IMG/VR virus record: IMGVR_UViG_3300042939_000264
Span: 1-53,393 of that record
Source: a virus
Direction: 5' to 3' (one strand)
Length of the DNA stretch: 53,393 nucleotides
Positions within the stretch are counted from its first letter, which is position 1; every line of letters starts with the position of its first letter. The notes beneath the pieces were generated by a model that ran no database searches, was not told where the DNA came from, and saw only the letters and a list, made by a program, of their open reading frames with translations. Both the position numbers and the translations under genes were made by a program. Shown here in pieces: positions 31,672 through 38,112 of this stretch.

Positions 31672-31856
31672 AGAAACCAACTACTAAAGCAGGTAAAGCC
31701 AACAAAGTGGCTAAAGTCATGCGCGAGTTCAAGGCCGGAACGCTGCACTCTGGTCGAGATCCCAAGGGACCAAAGAAAGCTCCCATCGTGAAGAGCCGTC
31801 GTCAGGCGGTGGCTATTGCAATGAGTTCAGCGGGAATGAAAAAGAAAAAGAAATGA
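31668..31856 (+). CDS. Lys-rich small protein (DUF6496-like), 62 aa
   Basis: The pattern KVAKVMREFKAGTLHSGRDP...IVKSRRQAVAIAMSSAGMKK matches the small Lys-rich phage family usually labelled DUF6496, which ends in AGMxKKKK. The function of that family is not established. ATGA-type overlaps link it to the resolvase-like gene and the next small basic protein. Confidence 0.6.
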   Translation: MKKPTTKAGKANKVAKVMREFKAGTLHSGRDPKGPKKAPIVKSRRQAVAIAMSSAGMKKKKK

Positions 31857-31999
31857 AACCGGGACTCTATGCCAATATCGCCGCTAAACGTCGTCGTATC
31901 AAGGCGGGTAGCGGTGAGAAGATGAGGAAGCCGGGGAGTAAGGGCGCCCCGACTGCGAAGGCATTCAAGCAATCAGCTAAAACCGCCAAGAAAAAGTAA
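31853..31999 (+). CDS. Lys/Arg-rich small protein, 48 aa
   Basis: Starts MKPGLYANIAAKRRRIKAGS; the segment EKMRKPGSKGAPTAKAFKQS is common in small phage proteins, though no function is known to me. It overlaps both neighbours by a few bases. The strong positive charge suggests binding of DNA or the capsid interior. Confidence 0.6.
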   Translation: MKPGLYANIAAKRRRIKAGSGEKMRKPGSKGAPTAKAFKQSAKTAKKK

Positions 32000-32223
32000 T
32001 GGAAAAGAAATTTTCAAAAACGGTAGTCAACCCGAAAACCGGGCGCAAGAAGACTGTCAAGTATGGTCAGAAAGGCGCGACGATCTCGCCGGGAACGAAG
32101 CGTGGTGATTCATACTGCGCCCGATCCGCCAAGATCAAGGGCGACTGGAAATCAGACCCAAACTCGCCGAATAACCTTTCACGTAAAAAGTGGAAGTGTC
32201 GCGGCAGCAAGTCTATGCGATGA
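31999..32223 (+). CDS. Lys-rich small protein, 74 aa
   Basis: Starts MEKKFSKTVVNPKTGRKKTV and carries KGATISPGTKRGDSYCARSA and LSRKKWKCRGSKSMR, a conserved basic phage protein layout. It is the third consecutive small basic gene, overlapping the previous stop (TAATG) and the next start (ATGA). Confidence 0.6.
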   Translation: MEKKFSKTVVNPKTGRKKTVKYGQKGATISPGTKRGDSYCARSAKIKGDWKSDPNSPNNLSRKKWKCRGSKSMR

Positions 32224-32780
32224 TCTTCTCCAAGATCGGCCAATTACCAAGACACCTTTACTGCTGGGTTGACTCACGCTTTACACATGAAGAACCAATC
32301 GGATTCGTGGAAGCTATCTGGGTCGGCCTCACCTCAATCCCCGGCAGAACATGGGGTATCTCCGTCCTACTACGCGATGGCGGGATGCTCTACAGAAACC
32401 TACCACCACACGCAATCTACTTCCATGATCCACAAGAAAAATTCAGACCAAACAAATGGACAATTCACCAAGCGCAGCTTTGGGATTGTTACAGCTATCA
32501 CTTCACTCTTCTTCGCAATGATCATCTCTGCCTCGGCTTACGGGCCAAGGTGGGAAACGATGTATTGTCAGGGGAATACCTATTTTCAGCAGCCCACTTA
32601 CTGGACGGATATTCAGATAGTCCAGATCAGGACAAGGAATTCATTTTCGCCAAGCTGGACAATGGTAGACTTACCATTCAGCCCACAAATCGGGTGGTAT
32701 TCACCGACAATTCCTTCACCCTATCAACCAATAACCTTCCCCGCCTTAAGCTATCCGAGATAATCTACTCATGCGAATGA
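32220..32780 (+). CDS. Hypothetical protein, 186 aa
   Basis: Start chosen at ATG 32220 (ATGA overlap). A mixed protein beginning MIFSKIGQLPRHLYCWVDSR with several aromatic-rich strands (GRTWGISVLLRDGGMLYRNL, IHQAQLWDCYSYHFTLLRND). It is conspicuously larger than its neighbours in the small-gene block. No family is recognised. Confidence 0.5.
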   Translation: MIFSKIGQLPRHLYCWVDSRFTHEEPIGFVEAIWVGLTSIPGRTWGISVLLRDGGMLYRNLPPHAIYFHDPQEKFRPNKWTIHQAQLWDCYSYHFTLLRNDHLCLGLRAKVGNDVLSGEYLFSAAHLLDGYSDSPDQDKEFIFAKLDNGRLTIQPTNRVVFTDNSFTLSTNNLPRLKLSEIIYSCE

Positions 32781-32935
32781 CACGAATAGAAGCCCAGAGG
32801 AGGCTCAATGACAAGTATGCCCACGGGGAGATTACCCAAGAGGAGTGGAGCCGCGAGTTTGACGAACTATCCAGCCAACGCTGGACCGCCGAGGGAAAAC
32901 TGCCCGAGAAAAAGGAGGAGAAATGCAAACAGTAG
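32777..32935 (+). CDS. Small SHOCT-like protein, 52 aa
   Basis: ATG 32777 overlaps the previous TGA. The core RLNDKYAHGEITQEEWSREF-DEL has the L-x-x-KYxxGEITxEEfxxxxxxL pattern of SHOCT motifs, usually found at the ends of membrane or DNA-associated proteins. It ends 12 bp into the next gene. Confidence 0.6.
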   Translation: MTRIEAQRRLNDKYAHGEITQEEWSREFDELSSQRWTAEGKLPEKKEEKCKQ

Positions 32936-33105
32936 ACGCAATGCTTAAAGAGGATAGCGAGACAATCGAGTTGCTTATCAAGGAGAACGATCAACTCCAA
33001 GCGGAGATCGAGAGGCTTCTTAAGGAACTCCAACAAACCAAGGAACGGGCATTATTCTACAAAACCATCCTAGATCAAATCAAAAATGAGCGAACAGAAG
33101 TGTGA
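32923..33105 (+). CDS. Coiled-coil small protein, 60 aa
   Basis: Starts MQTVDAMLKEDSETIELLIK; almost the whole chain forms a heptad coiled coil (ENDQLQAEIERLLKELQQTK). The ribosome-binding site AAAGGAGGAGAA lies directly before the ATG. Likely a dimeric adaptor. No family is recognised. Confidence 0.55.
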   Translation: MQTVDAMLKEDSETIELLIKENDQLQAEIERLLKELQQTKERALFYKTILDQIKNERTEV

Positions 33106-33289
33106 AGCCTGCGGAATAAAGCTTACCGACCACTTTGGACTATACGGCACCTGCGCCCAGAGATGCGCGTGGGAACATATCGCCAACAAATTAGCCGAAG
33201 CCCTCTACGAAGCCGACTGCGGCCCAATAGGAGACGATGCGCTAGCTATGTATGAACGGTTCAAATTCCTAGAATCTCGCCCAAAATGA
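33086..33289 (+). CDS. Small zinc-ribbon protein, 67 aa
   Basis: Starts MSEQKCEACGIKLTDHFGLY with CxxC at 6-9 and a second Cys pair (GTCAQRC). The remainder is helical. It overlaps the coiled-coil gene by 20 bp and the NrdR-like gene by 4 bp. Confidence 0.55.
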   Translation: MSEQKCEACGIKLTDHFGLYGTCAQRCAWEHIANKLAEALYEADCGPIGDDALAMYERFKFLESRPK

Positions 33290-33576
33290 ACTGCCCACGC
33301 TGTAAATCCAGAAAGACGGAAGTGATAGACTCCCGCCCAAATGAACGGTTCAACGGAGCCACTAGACGCAGGCGGTCATGCCTGAAGTGTTTCCACCTTT
33401 GGACTACCTACGAAATTCAACAAAATTATCTTGACACGATGGTCAGCCTTCCGCTAGAAAAGGTCGCCAGATTCAAGGAACTCACCGATGAACTCACCGA
33501 ACTTCAAACACTATTCAGTCGAAACGGGAATCATATTCCTGCTGATCTTTCTGACAATCGCCGGGGTGGTCTATAA
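33286..33576 (+). CDS. NrdR-like zinc-ribbon protein, 96 aa
   Basis: The N-terminus MNCPRCKSRKTEVIDSRPN...GATRRRRSCLKCFHLWTTYE matches the zinc ribbon of NrdR, the repressor of ribonucleotide reductase genes: CPxC, VxDSR, RRRRxCxxC and TTYE are all present. The ATP-cone that NrdR carries after it is absent, and only a short helix follows. It may act on transcription, possibly of host nucleotide genes. Its 3' third overlaps a membrane-peptide gene in another frame. Confidence 0.7.
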   Translation: MNCPRCKSRKTEVIDSRPNERFNGATRRRRSCLKCFHLWTTYEIQQNYLDTMVSLPLEKVARFKELTDELTELQTLFSRNGNHIPADLSDNRRGGL

Positions 33577-33649
33577 CCTAGCCGCTTGGAACGAACCTAA
33601 CTTCAACATCTGCCCGCTATGCGAAGAGGAGGTAAGCCATGGCCGGTAA
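33488..33649 (+). CDS. Single-pass membrane protein nested in the NrdR-like gene, 53 aa
   Basis: ATG 33488 gives MNSPNFKHYSVETGIIFLLI, with a membrane helix GIIFLLIFLTIAGVVYNLAA and a short CPLCEEE end. It overlaps the NrdR-like gene by 89 bp and extends to the next gene, whose Shine-Dalgarno lies in its 3' end. A continuous hydrophobic helix argues for real coding. Confidence 0.5.
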   Translation: MNSPNFKHYSVETGIIFLLIFLTIAGVVYNLAAWNEPNFNICPLCEEEVSHGR

Positions 33650-33824
33650 AGGAGACAAACCAAGACCAGTAAACTACAAGAAATATTGCGAGAACTTCGA
33701 TGAGATTTTCCGCAAGAAACAACCAAAGGAGGAAAATGCAAGACTGGAGACAAATACTATTCGACATGGCATTCATGGTGGCAGCGTTCCTGCTGCTCCT
33801 TTACATAGCCCTAAACTGGGTTAG
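33639..33824 (+). CDS. Small phage protein (MAGKGDKPRPV family), 61 aa
   Basis: The start MAGKGDKPRPVNYKKYCENF...IFRK is a recurrent phage sequence of unknown function. A good Shine-Dalgarno (GAGGAGG) precedes the ATG. The last about 25 residues overlap the next membrane-peptide gene and look non-conserved, as if the frame merely runs on. Confidence 0.6.
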   Translation: MAGKGDKPRPVNYKKYCENFDEIFRKKQPKEENARLETNTIRHGIHGGSVPAAPLHSPKLG

Positions 33825-33834
33825 CTTTGAATAG
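33736..33834 (+). CDS. Tiny membrane peptide, 32 aa
   Basis: ATG 33736, preceded by AAAGGAGGAAA at ideal spacing, encodes MQDWRQILFDMAFMVAAFLL and one membrane helix through residue about 27. It overlaps the MAGKGD gene in another frame. Confidence 0.55.
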   Translation: MQDWRQILFDMAFMVAAFLLLLYIALNWVSFE

Positions 33835-33836
33835 TT

Positions 33837-34022
33837 ATGGACGAGAAAGACCAAATCGGGCACTTTGACGACGATCTGCAACGCTTGCTCGACAAGTATG
33901 CTGATGAGTTTGAGATGAGCCTCGCCAGCCAAGTCGGCACCCTCATGTGCAAGGTTCACCAACTAATCTCAGCCTCCTACGAGGACGATGACGATCTGGA
34001 AGTGGAACTGGACGACGAATAA
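33837..34022 (+). CDS. Acidic small protein, 61 aa
   Basis: Starts MDEKDQIGHFDDDLQRLLDK and ends in a run of Asp/Glu (YEDDDDLEVELDDE). It is strongly acidic and could mimic DNA or bind basic proteins. The stop is immediately followed by a palindrome (34024-34037). Confidence 0.5.
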   Translation: MDEKDQIGHFDDDLQRLLDKYADEFEMSLASQVGTLMCKVHQLISASYEDDDDLEVELDDE

Positions 34023-34023
34023 T

Positions 34024-34037
34024 TATCGTTAACGATA
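34024..34037. promoter_or_regulatory. Palindrome site 16 (inner TTAA)
   Basis: Fills the gap between the acidic 61-aa gene and the zinc-ribbon gene, 2 nt before its ATG. Confidence 0.85.
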
Positions 34038-34039
34038 GA

Positions 34040-34225
34040 ATGAAACCATACCCAAAATGGGCCTGCGCTCCCTGTGGAGCCAAGCACGGCACTAAGAAAG
34101 CAGTCTTGAAATACCAAGACGATTGGAGCTACGGGAAGTGTGAAGTGTGCGGGAAGAACGCCATGCTCACCGATCCCGAAGAATACGGAAACTTTATAAA
34201 CTGGTTTAACAAGACCAAGAAATGA
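34040..34225 (+). CDS. Small zinc-ribbon protein, 61 aa
   Basis: Two CxxC knuckles (ACAPCGAKHGT and KCEVCGKNA) frame a short strand region, giving a zinc ribbon. ATG lies 2 nt after the palindrome. The gene ends 1 nt before the structured RNA at 34227. Confidence 0.6.
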   Translation: MKPYPKWACAPCGAKHGTKKAVLKYQDDWSYGKCEVCGKNAMLTDPEEYGNFINWFNKTKK

Positions 34226-34226
34226 T

Positions 34227-34418
34227 TTGCCGCAGGCAGGCGAGAGACACGGATGGCTCCGTATGGTGCACATCGAGGTCGGGAGACCCCAATCGGCCCC
34301 GTGAAGCGCAATTCACCGCGTATGATTTTCGCGGTGCGCCTCTCCGGGGAGAATGATGGGATCGCAACCTTGGCAACCCGGCGTCTGAAAAGGAGGCATG
34401 CACCCGTCCCTGCGGTAA
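34227..34418 (+). ncRNA. Candidate structured RNA of about 192 nt
   Basis: The two ends of this gap pair as a 10-bp closing stem (34227-34236 with 34409-34418, one G-U pair). Inside are hairpins ACGGA-TGGC-TCCGT (34249-34262), GGTC-GGGA-GACC (34277-34288), CACCGCG/CGCGGTG (34314-34336) and TCTC-CGGG-GAGA (34341-34352). No ORF fills the gap. A closed multi-branch fold in such a compact gene block suggests a functional RNA. An AAGGAGG and a six-codon ORF lie near its 3' end. Confidence 0.65.
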
Positions 34419-34428
34419 CCTTTAACAC

Positions 34429-34713
34429 ATGAAAGCCACACTTACCTTTGATTTACCAGAAGAGGAGCCAGAACACAAATACGCCCTAGCCGGGACAGAC
34501 GCGCTACTCCTCATTGAAGACCTATGCAGCGAGATCAGAGCCAAACTGAAACATGATACGGGGGAGTTCAAAGAGTTTAAGGCAGAAACGTGGGATGAGG
34601 AAACCAACGAGTTCAAGAAGATCGCCGCCAAGGGGGACGACCATACGCTAGAGAAGGTGTTTGATTGGATCATCGACCAAAAACAACGCAGAAACCTACC
34701 TGAATTGATATGA
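34429..34713 (+). CDS. Conserved phage protein (MKATLTFDLPEE family), 94 aa
   Basis: MKATLTFDLPEEEPEHKYAL is the start of a small protein family found in many phages; its function is not established. The rest is helical and acidic. The ATG lies 10 nt after the structured RNA, so the RNA may regulate it. It couples (ATGA) to the next membrane-peptide gene. Confidence 0.65.
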   Translation: MKATLTFDLPEEEPEHKYALAGTDALLLIEDLCSEIRAKLKHDTGEFKEFKAETWDEETNEFKKIAAKGDDHTLEKVFDWIIDQKQRRNLPELI

Positions 34714-34808
34714 AAATCATTATAGCACTCATTATCGCCCTAACCTTCGCTGGCATCTACCTCTACGCTAGCCAGCAAGAAAAGCCTAAGATTACAGTAG
34801 TGATATGA
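34710..34808 (+). CDS. Tiny membrane or secreted peptide, 32 aa
   Basis: Starts MKIIIALIIALTFAGIYLYA, one membrane helix, with a short polar tail. It is joined by ATGA overlaps on both sides. Confidence 0.55.
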   Translation: MKIIIALIIALTFAGIYLYASQQEKPKITVVI

Positions 34809-35023
34809 GGAAAGAGGAAAAAGAGCTTAAGGATGAGGTTAAGACCTTGCTCTCCCATAGCAATATGCTGGGAAGAATCTCGGTCGCCGTGGAACCCTTC
34901 TGCCGCACCGAGGAGGATACGACCTACCTAGCCGTAAGAAGATTACTTGCCGAGTATTATTCACTCAAAGCAGATGAGGCGTGGCAATACCTAAGTGAGG
35001 AGGAAAAGCGATGCGCTTCCTAG
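34805..35023 (+). CDS. Small helical protein, 72 aa
   Basis: Starts MRKEEKELKDEVKTLLSHSN; helical and charged. Its last codons overlap the lipoprotein gene by 13 bp. No family is recognised. Confidence 0.5.
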   Translation: MRKEEKELKDEVKTLLSHSNMLGRISVAVEPFCRTEEDTTYLAVRRLLAEYYSLKADEAWQYLSEEEKRCAS

Positions 35024-35370
35024 CATTATCGTTAACGATAATCCTGCTCGTCGGGTGTGCCCACATTGAGGAACCTGAGATAGCAGGGAAGTATAAGAAC
35101 GCCTGCCTGCCAGAGGCGATAATGATGACGAACGCCCTCAAGAAGTCAGGAGTGGACGCAAGGGTGCTAGGGATATACACCCCGAATCTAGGTCACGCGA
35201 TCTGCGTCTACCTCTATCCCCAAGGCAAGAACCAACTCTGGGGCTGGGATAGTTACTGGAAGAGCCTGAGACTCCGCGCCTACACAGACAACCCAGAAGG
35301 GGTGGCCAAAGCGTGGCTGCGCTGGACCCACCCAACAGATACCTTAACCCGCGCAATCTACATAGAATGA
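35011..35370 (+). CDS. Lipoprotein with transglutaminase-like Cys/His/Asp pattern, 119 aa
   Basis: A signal peptide (MRFLALSLTIILLVG) ends in lipobox LVG-C at residue 16. The mature part has CLPEAIMMTNALKKSGVDAR, GHAICVYLYP and LWGWDSYWK, the Cys-His-Asp order of small papain/transglutaminase-fold enzymes. It is predicted to be in the periplasm or outer membrane. The palindrome 35027-35040 encodes part of the signal peptide. A role in superinfection exclusion or wall processing is possible; the fold is inferred. Confidence 0.5.
   Translation: MRFLALSLTIILLVGCAHIEEPEIAGKYKNACLPEAIMMTNALKKSGVDARVLGIYTPNLGHAICVYLYPQGKNQLWGWDSYWKSLRLRAYTDNPEGVAKAWLRWTHPTDTLTRAIYIE
35027..35040. promoter_or_regulatory. 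Palindrome site 17 (inner TTAA)
   Basis: Encodes part of the lipoprotein signal peptide. Confidence 0.75.
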
Positions 35371-35567
35371 TTGCGTCACAATGCTGCGGAGCCGGGGTAA
35401 GGATAGAAGGCAAAACAACAAAGTGGTATGAGTGCCGCCTCTGCAACAAACCCTGCGATGTGACAATAACACAGGAACCAAGCTGCAATTTCTGCGGTGG
35501 TCCGCTAGCCTCAAACTGGAGGGAAGGTAAAGAAGTATTATACTGCTGGGAACACGGAGACCAATGA
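35367..35567 (+). CDS. Double zinc-ribbon small protein, 66 aa
   Basis: ATG 35367 overlaps the lipoprotein stop. It has CCGAG, CRLCNKPC, CNFCGG and a final CWEHGD, enough cysteines for two zinc knuckles. Likely binds nucleic acid or protein. No family is recognised. Confidence 0.55.
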   Translation: MIASQCCGAGVRIEGKTTKWYECRLCNKPCDVTITQEPSCNFCGGPLASNWREGKEVLYCWEHGDQ

Positions 35568-35794
35568 CCAAACAAGAACTCTGGAAAGTCTATGTGAAGC
35601 GCAATCCCTCATTCGAGGGGGAAGGAAACATCACACTCTCCAAACGGGGGCTAAGAAAACTCTTCGATACAACTTGGGACACCGCCTACTTCGACGGGGA
35701 ACCAGACCATATTGGTGACGCCAACAATATGGTAGGGGCGGATCGGGACTCCATCGCAGTAGAACAACTCAAGTCCATCTTCGGCTTCCGCTAA
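35564..35794 (+). CDS. Conserved phage small protein, 76 aa
   Basis: Starts MTKQELWKVYVKRNPSFEGE with SKRGLRKLFDTTWDTAYFDG, a recurrent layout of small phage proteins of unknown role. It is the last gene of the small-gene block before the 1.2-kb gap. Confidence 0.6.
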   Translation: MTKQELWKVYVKRNPSFEGEGNITLSKRGLRKLFDTTWDTAYFDGEPDHIGDANNMVGADRDSIAVEQLKSIFGFR

Positions 35795-35831
35795 AAGGAA
35801 GCTAAGATAAAAAAGATTACCTTACCTCTCA

Positions 35832-35855
35832 GTTCCCCCAAATGTTCCCCCAAGA
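35832..35855 (+). repeat. Tandem 12-bp repeat
   Basis: GTTCCCCCAAAT is followed directly by GTTCCCCCAAGA, just after the last gene of the block. Confidence 0.6.
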
Positions 35856-36231
35856 CATCTGATTAGAATAAGAGCAGTAGTTCAAGCCACACTAGACCTG
35901 CGGCCCCAAAGCTAAACATTATATCAGAAACTCGTAGGCATTTTTCGGACATATATCCAGCGTAACCTTCGCGAGTCCGTATAAGGGTTAATGTATGCTA
36001 TAGCCAACAAACAAGATTGTATGCGATAAACCACATTCCCCGCGTCATTCCGCATACAGATAGGTAAAAGCAAACACCCGCCAAAGTATGCGTAACCCAC
36101 TGTTCGCCCCGGTGATCAATCGGAACTACTTTATCGCGGGCAGAGGCATGGCGGGTCTGCTAAAAGAATACTACCATAAGGGAAGAGAGAGTCAAACACG
36201 ATACAGGGCTTCCTAGAGCAAAAGAAAGCCA

Positions 36232-36264
36232 TACGACATAGCTTACGACATTAGCATACGACAT
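36232..36264 (+). repeat. Three TACGACAT iterons
   Basis: TACGACAT occurs at 36232, 36244 and 36257 (period 12-13 bp) with similar flanks (CATACGACATTG-type). Spacing near one helical turn suggests side-by-side protein binding. Confidence 0.55.
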
Positions 36265-36316
36265 TGATGCGAAGCCAACCGAGGACAGGGGAGAGCAGAG
36301 GAACAGTAGGGAGCTA

Positions 36317-36348
36317 GGGGCAGGCTGGGGAGCGTGGGGAGCGTGGGG
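36317..36348 (+). other. G-quadruplex-like motif
   Basis: Four GGGG runs (36317, 36327, 36336, 36345) are separated by 6, 5 and 5 nt, including tandem GGGGAGCGT. This meets the canonical G4 pattern on the plus strand. A second G-rich cluster follows at about 36360-36400. Confidence 0.6.
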
Positions 36349-36756
36349 AGAACCGAGGAGCTAGGGGGCTATGGACAGGCGGGGGACGAAAGGGAGGGGG
36401 CAAACTGGGTTTCTTTCAGAGGGGAGGGAATTGTTTTATGTGTGATAAGCTGTAGTTGGGCTGTGTGGTGGTGGGTGGAGGGACGGTCGGCTGTGTGCTA
36501 GGAAAGAGATTCCTTAGACGCTACAGGCTAGGCTAGGGATGCATGAGAGACTAGTGTTGCATGGCTAGCTTATTGAGATAGGATCGTCGCCACTATCTCC
36601 TCTATGCAGTTATCTGAAGATATCAATCGCAACAAGCGGACGGGGTGGATGGGCGTTTGAATCAGGGGATGCCGGGTGGATTGGCAAGCAAGGGGCGGGG
36701 ATTGGCGCGGTGGCGGTGCGTTTGGCTTGGCATGATAACAGCTACGCATCCCGCTT

Positions 36757-36820
36757 CAGTCTCAATAAGGTAGGTGTTTTGCCGCCTTTTGCCGCATTTG
36801 GGGCAATATTATTGAGACTG
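36757..36820. repeat. 12-bp inverted repeat with 40-nt loop
   Basis: CAGTCTCAATAA (36757-36768) and TTATTGAGACTG (36809-36820) are perfect complements. The loop contains TTTTGCCGC twice (36777 and 36787). Confidence 0.6.
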
Positions 36821-36870
36821 GACTGGGGGTTATTGGAATGAGACTAGGCATGAATTACCGCATGAGGAAA

Positions 36871-36903
36871 GATTTGCCTAGCTAGTGGGAAGGATTTGCC
36901 TAG
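36871..36903 (+). repeat. Direct repeat of 11 bp
   Basis: GATTTGCCTAG occurs at 36871-36881 and 36893-36903, two helical turns apart. Confidence 0.5.
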
Positions 36904-36974
36904 TGGAATGGGATTTGAACGGTTCAATGGGGCTTTTCAGGGTTGGCACGGGCCGTGCTATGCATGAATCCGCC

Positions 36975-37049
36975 ATGATTCACAACATAAATCCGAACGA
37001 GACTCGCTCTCTCATGGCAAGCGGTCTCGTTCAATCTCTTCAAAAATAA
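36975..37049 (+). CDS. Possible leader ORF (24 aa) containing a strong hairpin
   Basis: ATG 36975 to TAA 37049 encodes MIHNINPNETRSLMASGLVQ..., ending at the base before the next ATG. Its RNA folds into a 13-bp stem with one bulge (36995-37008 with 37020-37032). The stop-start adjacency suggests translational coupling. The ORF has no evident Shine-Dalgarno. Confidence 0.35.
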   Translation: MIHNINPNETRSLMASGLVQSLQK

Positions 37050-37286
37050 ATGAAAACTCCACCATCTAACTTGTCCCCATATTCGGAGGATTCGCCTCCT
37101 CCGTCATTCCTTGTCCGTTGCGCTAATGGCGGCGGCTTTACTGTCCTTCACAATGGCGTTCCAATCTGTGCGGAAACCACGCGTGAATCGGCTTTAATTT
37201 GCGCTTCTCGTGCCCGCTTAGATTTGCCCGCTGTCTTTTGGGATGGCGATTCCGCTTCATTCCTTCCCGTGGCTTCTCTCTCTTAA
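37050..37286 (+). CDS. Small hypothetical protein, 78 aa
   Basis: Starts MKTPPSNLSPYSEDSPPPSF; Pro/Ser-rich at the N-terminus and beta-like afterwards (NGGGFTVLHNGVPICAETTR). The start follows directly after a leader ORF stop. Base composition and looser packing differ from the preceding gene block. No family is recognised. Confidence 0.45.
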   Translation: MKTPPSNLSPYSEDSPPPSFLVRCANGGGFTVLHNGVPICAETTRESALICASRARLDLPAVFWDGDSASFLPVASLS

Positions 37287-37288
37287 TC

Positions 37289-37429
37289 ATGCGCGCTCTC
37301 TTCTCTCTCCTCTCTCATGTCGGGGTGTTTGCCATTGGCGCATTCCTAATCTCGTTCGCTCTTCTACTAGCGGGCGCGGTTGCTCAGCTTGTCTACAAAA
37401 TCAATCTTCAATATTTCAACCAATTATGA
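37289..37429 (+). CDS. Single-pass membrane peptide, 46 aa
   Basis: ATG 37289 encodes MRALFSLLSHVGVFAIGAFL, then a long hydrophobic helix to about residue 36. The stop overlaps the next start as ATGA. Confidence 0.5.
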   Translation: MRALFSLLSHVGVFAIGAFLISFALLLAGAVAQLVYKINLQYFNQL

Positions 37430-38112
37430 ATATTCACCTCACTCTTAAATCATCGAACGTTAAAACTGGACCAATTCCGGTGACAACCAGCGAAGCATCT
37501 ACGTGTCCCGATGCCTGCCCCTTGAAAGCGGGCGGGTGCTACGCTAAAGGCGGTCCCCTTGGCATGCACTGGCAAAAGGTGTCGCGTAAACAAAGGGGCG
37601 GGACACTCCGGGTATTGGAGCATCAAATCCGATCCTTTCCCGCTGGCCAATTGTGGCGCCATAATCAAGCGGGTGATTTGCCGGGCTTGTCAGATTCCAT
37701 CGATGTTCTGGCCTTGTCCCGGCTTGTGTCCGCGAATGAGGGAAAGCGGGGATTCACATACACCCACAAGCCATGTGAGGGCGATTCCAATATGGAGACG
37801 GCAAACCGCGCCGCCGTTCGTCATGCGAATCTTTCGGGATTCACGGTCAATCTCTCAGCGAATAGTCTTTCCCACGCGGACCGTCTTGTCGATTTGGATG
37901 CGGGCCCGGTTGTCGCCGTTGTCCCTGAAAATGCACCCGATACCATGGAAACTCCCGCCGGGAGGAAAGCTATAGTTTGTCCTGCCCAACAAAGAGACGA
38001 TATCACGTGTGCAGATTGCCAATTGTGCTCTCGTTCAAAGCGTAGCGTCATTATTGCTTTTCGCGCACACGGTAGTTCAAAGCGTAAAGCGGAGGCTATT
38101 GCCAAATCCTAA
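37426..38112 (+). CDS. Cys-rich phage protein (DUF7227/Gp88-like), 228 aa
   Basis: The start MNIHLTLKSSNVKTGPIPVT...TCPDACPLKAGGCYAKGGP matches a phage family with the TCP-x-CP-xx-GCYA pattern. Later CEGDSNMETANRAAVRHANL and a final CxxCQLCSRSKR add more metal-ligand candidates. Family members are of unknown function; an iron-sulfur or zinc site is plausible. The DUF number is from memory and uncertain. Confidence 0.55.
   Translation: MNIHLTLKSSNVKTGPIPVTTSEASTCPDACPLKAGGCYAKGGPLGMHWQKVSRKQRGGTLRVLEHQIRSFPAGQLWRHNQAGDLPGLSDSIDVLALSRLVSANEGKRGFTYTHKPCEGDSNMETANRAAVRHANLSGFTVNLSANSLSHADRLVDLDAGPVVAVVPENAPDTMETPAGRKAIVCPAQQRDDITCADCQLCSRSKRSVIIAFRAHGSSKRKAEAIAKS

Larger units (their letters stand above)
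35795..36974. other. Repeat-rich non-coding region
   Basis: No convincing gene is seen over about 1.2 kb. It contains several short direct repeats, a G-quadruplex-like run and an inverted repeat (listed separately). Repeated GTATGC also occurs near 35990-36090. It could serve as a second origin, a packaging-start or a regulatory region. It has no palindrome copies of the 14-bp type. Confidence 0.6.
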
